Assembly: GCA_002308755.1 (NCBI GenBank)
Contig: DBVR01000003.1
Location: forward strand, 90,936-107,025
Direction: 5' to 3'
Length of the DNA stretch: 16,090 nucleotides
Origin: Christensenella sp. UBA1259
GTDB lineage: Bacteria > Bacillota > Clostridia > Christensenellales > Borkfalkiaceae
Position 1 is the stretch's first letter; each line of letters opens with the position of its first letter. A program made the translations under genes and the position numbers. Below, one piece after another: positions 14,956-16,090 of this stretch. The notes beneath the pieces were generated by a model, which was given only the letters and a program-made list of their open reading frames with translations, was not told the origin of the DNA and did no database searches.

Positions 14956-15810
14956 ATGAAGAAGATAACGGTAAAGATACCTGCGAAAATCAATCTTACT
15001 CTGGACGTTTTGGGGATGAAAAACGGTTATCATGAGATATCGTCTCTGGTTGCGTCCTTAAATATATACGACGTGGTAACGGTAAGCCGCAGAAAAGAAG
15101 ACGCCATAACTCTCGATTTTTACGGCGCGCCGATATACTGCGAAACAAAAAGAAGCAACGCGTACTTTGCGGCGGAAGCGTTCAGGAAAGAATTTTTCAC
15201 CGGCGGGGTGGCGATAACGGTAAAGAGAAGTATTCCCGTGGCGGCGGGACTCGGCGGTTCTTCCGCGGATATTGCGGGGGTGCTGTTCGGCATGAAAAAA
15301 CTGTTCGGAATAAGCAAGGACGTGGGCTTTATAGCCGAAAAACTCGGCAGCGACGTAAACTATATGATGCAGGGCGGATACGCCGTAATTTCCGACAGGG
15401 GCGAAATAGTTACGCCGGTAGAAGCCGAACAAAAGATGTACGCCGTTATACTTTTGGGCAGCAAAGGCGTTTCGGCGGGGGAAAGTTACAAAAGGTACGA
15501 CAGAATAGGCAAAGTTTACGGTAAAAGCACCGCCGCCGCCGTGGGATTTTTACAAAACGACGACGGCGAGAATTTCCTTAAAGTCTTAAAGAACGACTTA
15601 ACTTGCGGCAGCGCGGAAATACTGCCCGAAATAGATTATTCCATAAGCGTATTGAAGGAGTTCGGCACCGCGCTCATGACGGGTAGCGGGTCGGCGGTGT
15701 ACGCGCTGTTTTTTAAGAAAGGAAAGCGAGATAAAGCGTACAAAAAGTTGAAGCGTGTGTTCGACGGCAGGATACTTAAAGCCGAAACGGTAACGAAAAG
15801 GGTAAAATAA
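14956..15810 (+). CDS. ispE: 4-diphosphocytidyl-2-C-methyl-D-erythritol kinase
   Basis: GHMP-family kinase of the non-mevalonate (MEP) isoprenoid pathway. It phosphorylates the 2-hydroxyl of CDP-methylerythritol using ATP. The 284 residues are full length. Family motifs are P9-A-K11-I-N-L with the catalytic Lys, the glycine-rich ATP loop PVAAGLGGSSAD (94-105), the catalytic Asp D133 in LGSDVNY, and the C-terminal MTGSGSAVY (from 241). After D133 the sequence is NYMM where many homologues have PFF/PFC, a conservative local variation. AGGAA (14946-14950) precedes the ATG by five bases. It is the second gene of the operon and ends at a strong terminator. Confidence 0.96.
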   Translation: MKKITVKIPAKINLTLDVLGMKNGYHEISSLVASLNIYDVVTVSRRKEDAITLDFYGAPIYCETKRSNAYFAAEAFRKEFFTGGVAITVKRSIPVAAGLGGSSADIAGVLFGMKKLFGISKDVGFIAEKLGSDVNYMMQGGYAVISDRGEIVTPVEAEQKMYAVILLGSKGVSAGESYKRYDRIGKVYGKSTAAAVGFLQNDDGENFLKVLKNDLTCGSAEILPEIDYSISVLKEFGTALMTGSGSAVYALFFKKGKRDKAYKKLKRVFDGRILKAETVTKRVK

Positions 15811-15814
15811 AATT

Positions 15815-15857
15815 ATTCGCCGCAAAAAACCGACGGTTTTTTGCGGCGAATTTTTTC
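15815..15857 (+). terminator. Strong Rho-independent terminator after ispE
   Basis: A 17-bp perfect stem (15815-15831 with 15835-15851) with a GAC triloop, followed by TTTTTT. It closes the SPOCS-LysM/ispE operon and isolates the rubrerythrin gene. Confidence 0.93.
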
Positions 15858-15920
15858 GTTTCGCTTTATTTTCGGCGCGAAATATGTTAATATATTTAAA
15901 AAGATATAAGGAGACGATTT

Positions 15921-16090
15921 ATGAATAAGTATTCCGGTACGCAGACCGAAAAGAACCTGCTCGCGGCGTTTGCCGGCGAATCGCAGGCGAGAAACAAATA
16001 CACCTACTTTGCTTCCAAGGCTAAAAAAGAAGGTTACGAACAGATCTCGGCGATATTCTTAAAGACCGCCGACAACGAAAAGGAACACGC
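15921..16090 (+). CDS. rbr: Rubrerythrin, N-terminal part (runs off the window)
   Basis: The first 56 residues of a rubrerythrin, a di-iron peroxidase that removes hydrogen peroxide in anaerobes. Visible are TEKNLLAAFAGESQARNKYT with the iron ligand E20, and the first E-x-x-H motif (E53-K-E-H56) at the window edge. The C-terminal rubredoxin domain lies outside. AAGGAG (15908-15913) is placed seven bases before the ATG. A TATATT at 15891-15896 could be the -10 box, but no convincing -35 is seen; a strong terminator upstream means it must have its own promoter. Confidence 0.94.
   Translation, partial: MNKYSGTQTEKNLLAAFAGESQARNKYTYFASKAKKEGYEQISAIFLKTADNEKEH

Noticed and set aside
14122..15033. 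Minus-strand 303-codon frame across the SPOCS-LysM/ispE junction
   Set aside because: It crosses two well-supported plus-strand genes and is rich in Arg, Tyr and Phe as expected for a reverse frame.

Overview
This window comes from a Gram-positive, spore-forming lineage of the Clostridia, most likely an uncultured gut-type clostridium. The grounds are the gene set: recA followed by rny, a type III glutamine synthetase, Spo0A, a SPOCS/LysM protein next to ispE, Veg, rubrerythrin and a BspA-like surface protein. The assignment is inferred from gene content; there is no rRNA gene here. Housekeeping genes mostly use ATA for Ile and GAA for Glu.

Layout from left to right: the 3' end of recA; rny (RNase Y) with its own strong promoter; a 699-residue GSIII glutamine synthetase and a strong terminator; a 1,527-residue secreted BspA-like leucine-rich-repeat protein (4166-8749) with base usage unlike its neighbours; an AT-rich gap with an 79-codon open stretch of unknown origin and a bidirectional terminator; a small minus-strand gene of unknown function; a 619-residue probable lipoprotein with a propeller-like body. 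Then a minus-strand block of veg, an acidic zinc-ribbon protein and spo0A, read leftward. A 300-bp AT-rich divergent region follows, then the plus-strand pair SPOCS-LysM protein and ispE, a strong terminator, and the start of a rubrerythrin gene cut by the window end.

The most striking observation is in Spo0A. Its DNA-binding domain is very well conserved, but the receiver has Glu (E57) where the phosphorylated Asp should be, and Leu-Gln where the acidic pair that holds Mg2+ should be. The phosphorelay input therefore looks lost or rewired, while the DNA-binding output seems intact. The divergent region upstream carries two identical 14-bp perfect palindromes, one lying against the spo0A promoter, plus sequences resembling 0A boxes.

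The second notable object is the BspA-like protein. It contains six copies of a composite unit in which a Phe-Gly-rich insert is embedded between leucine-rich repeats. Its codon usage changes from host-like to foreign-like near base 4550, which suggests a chimeric or horizontally acquired surface protein.
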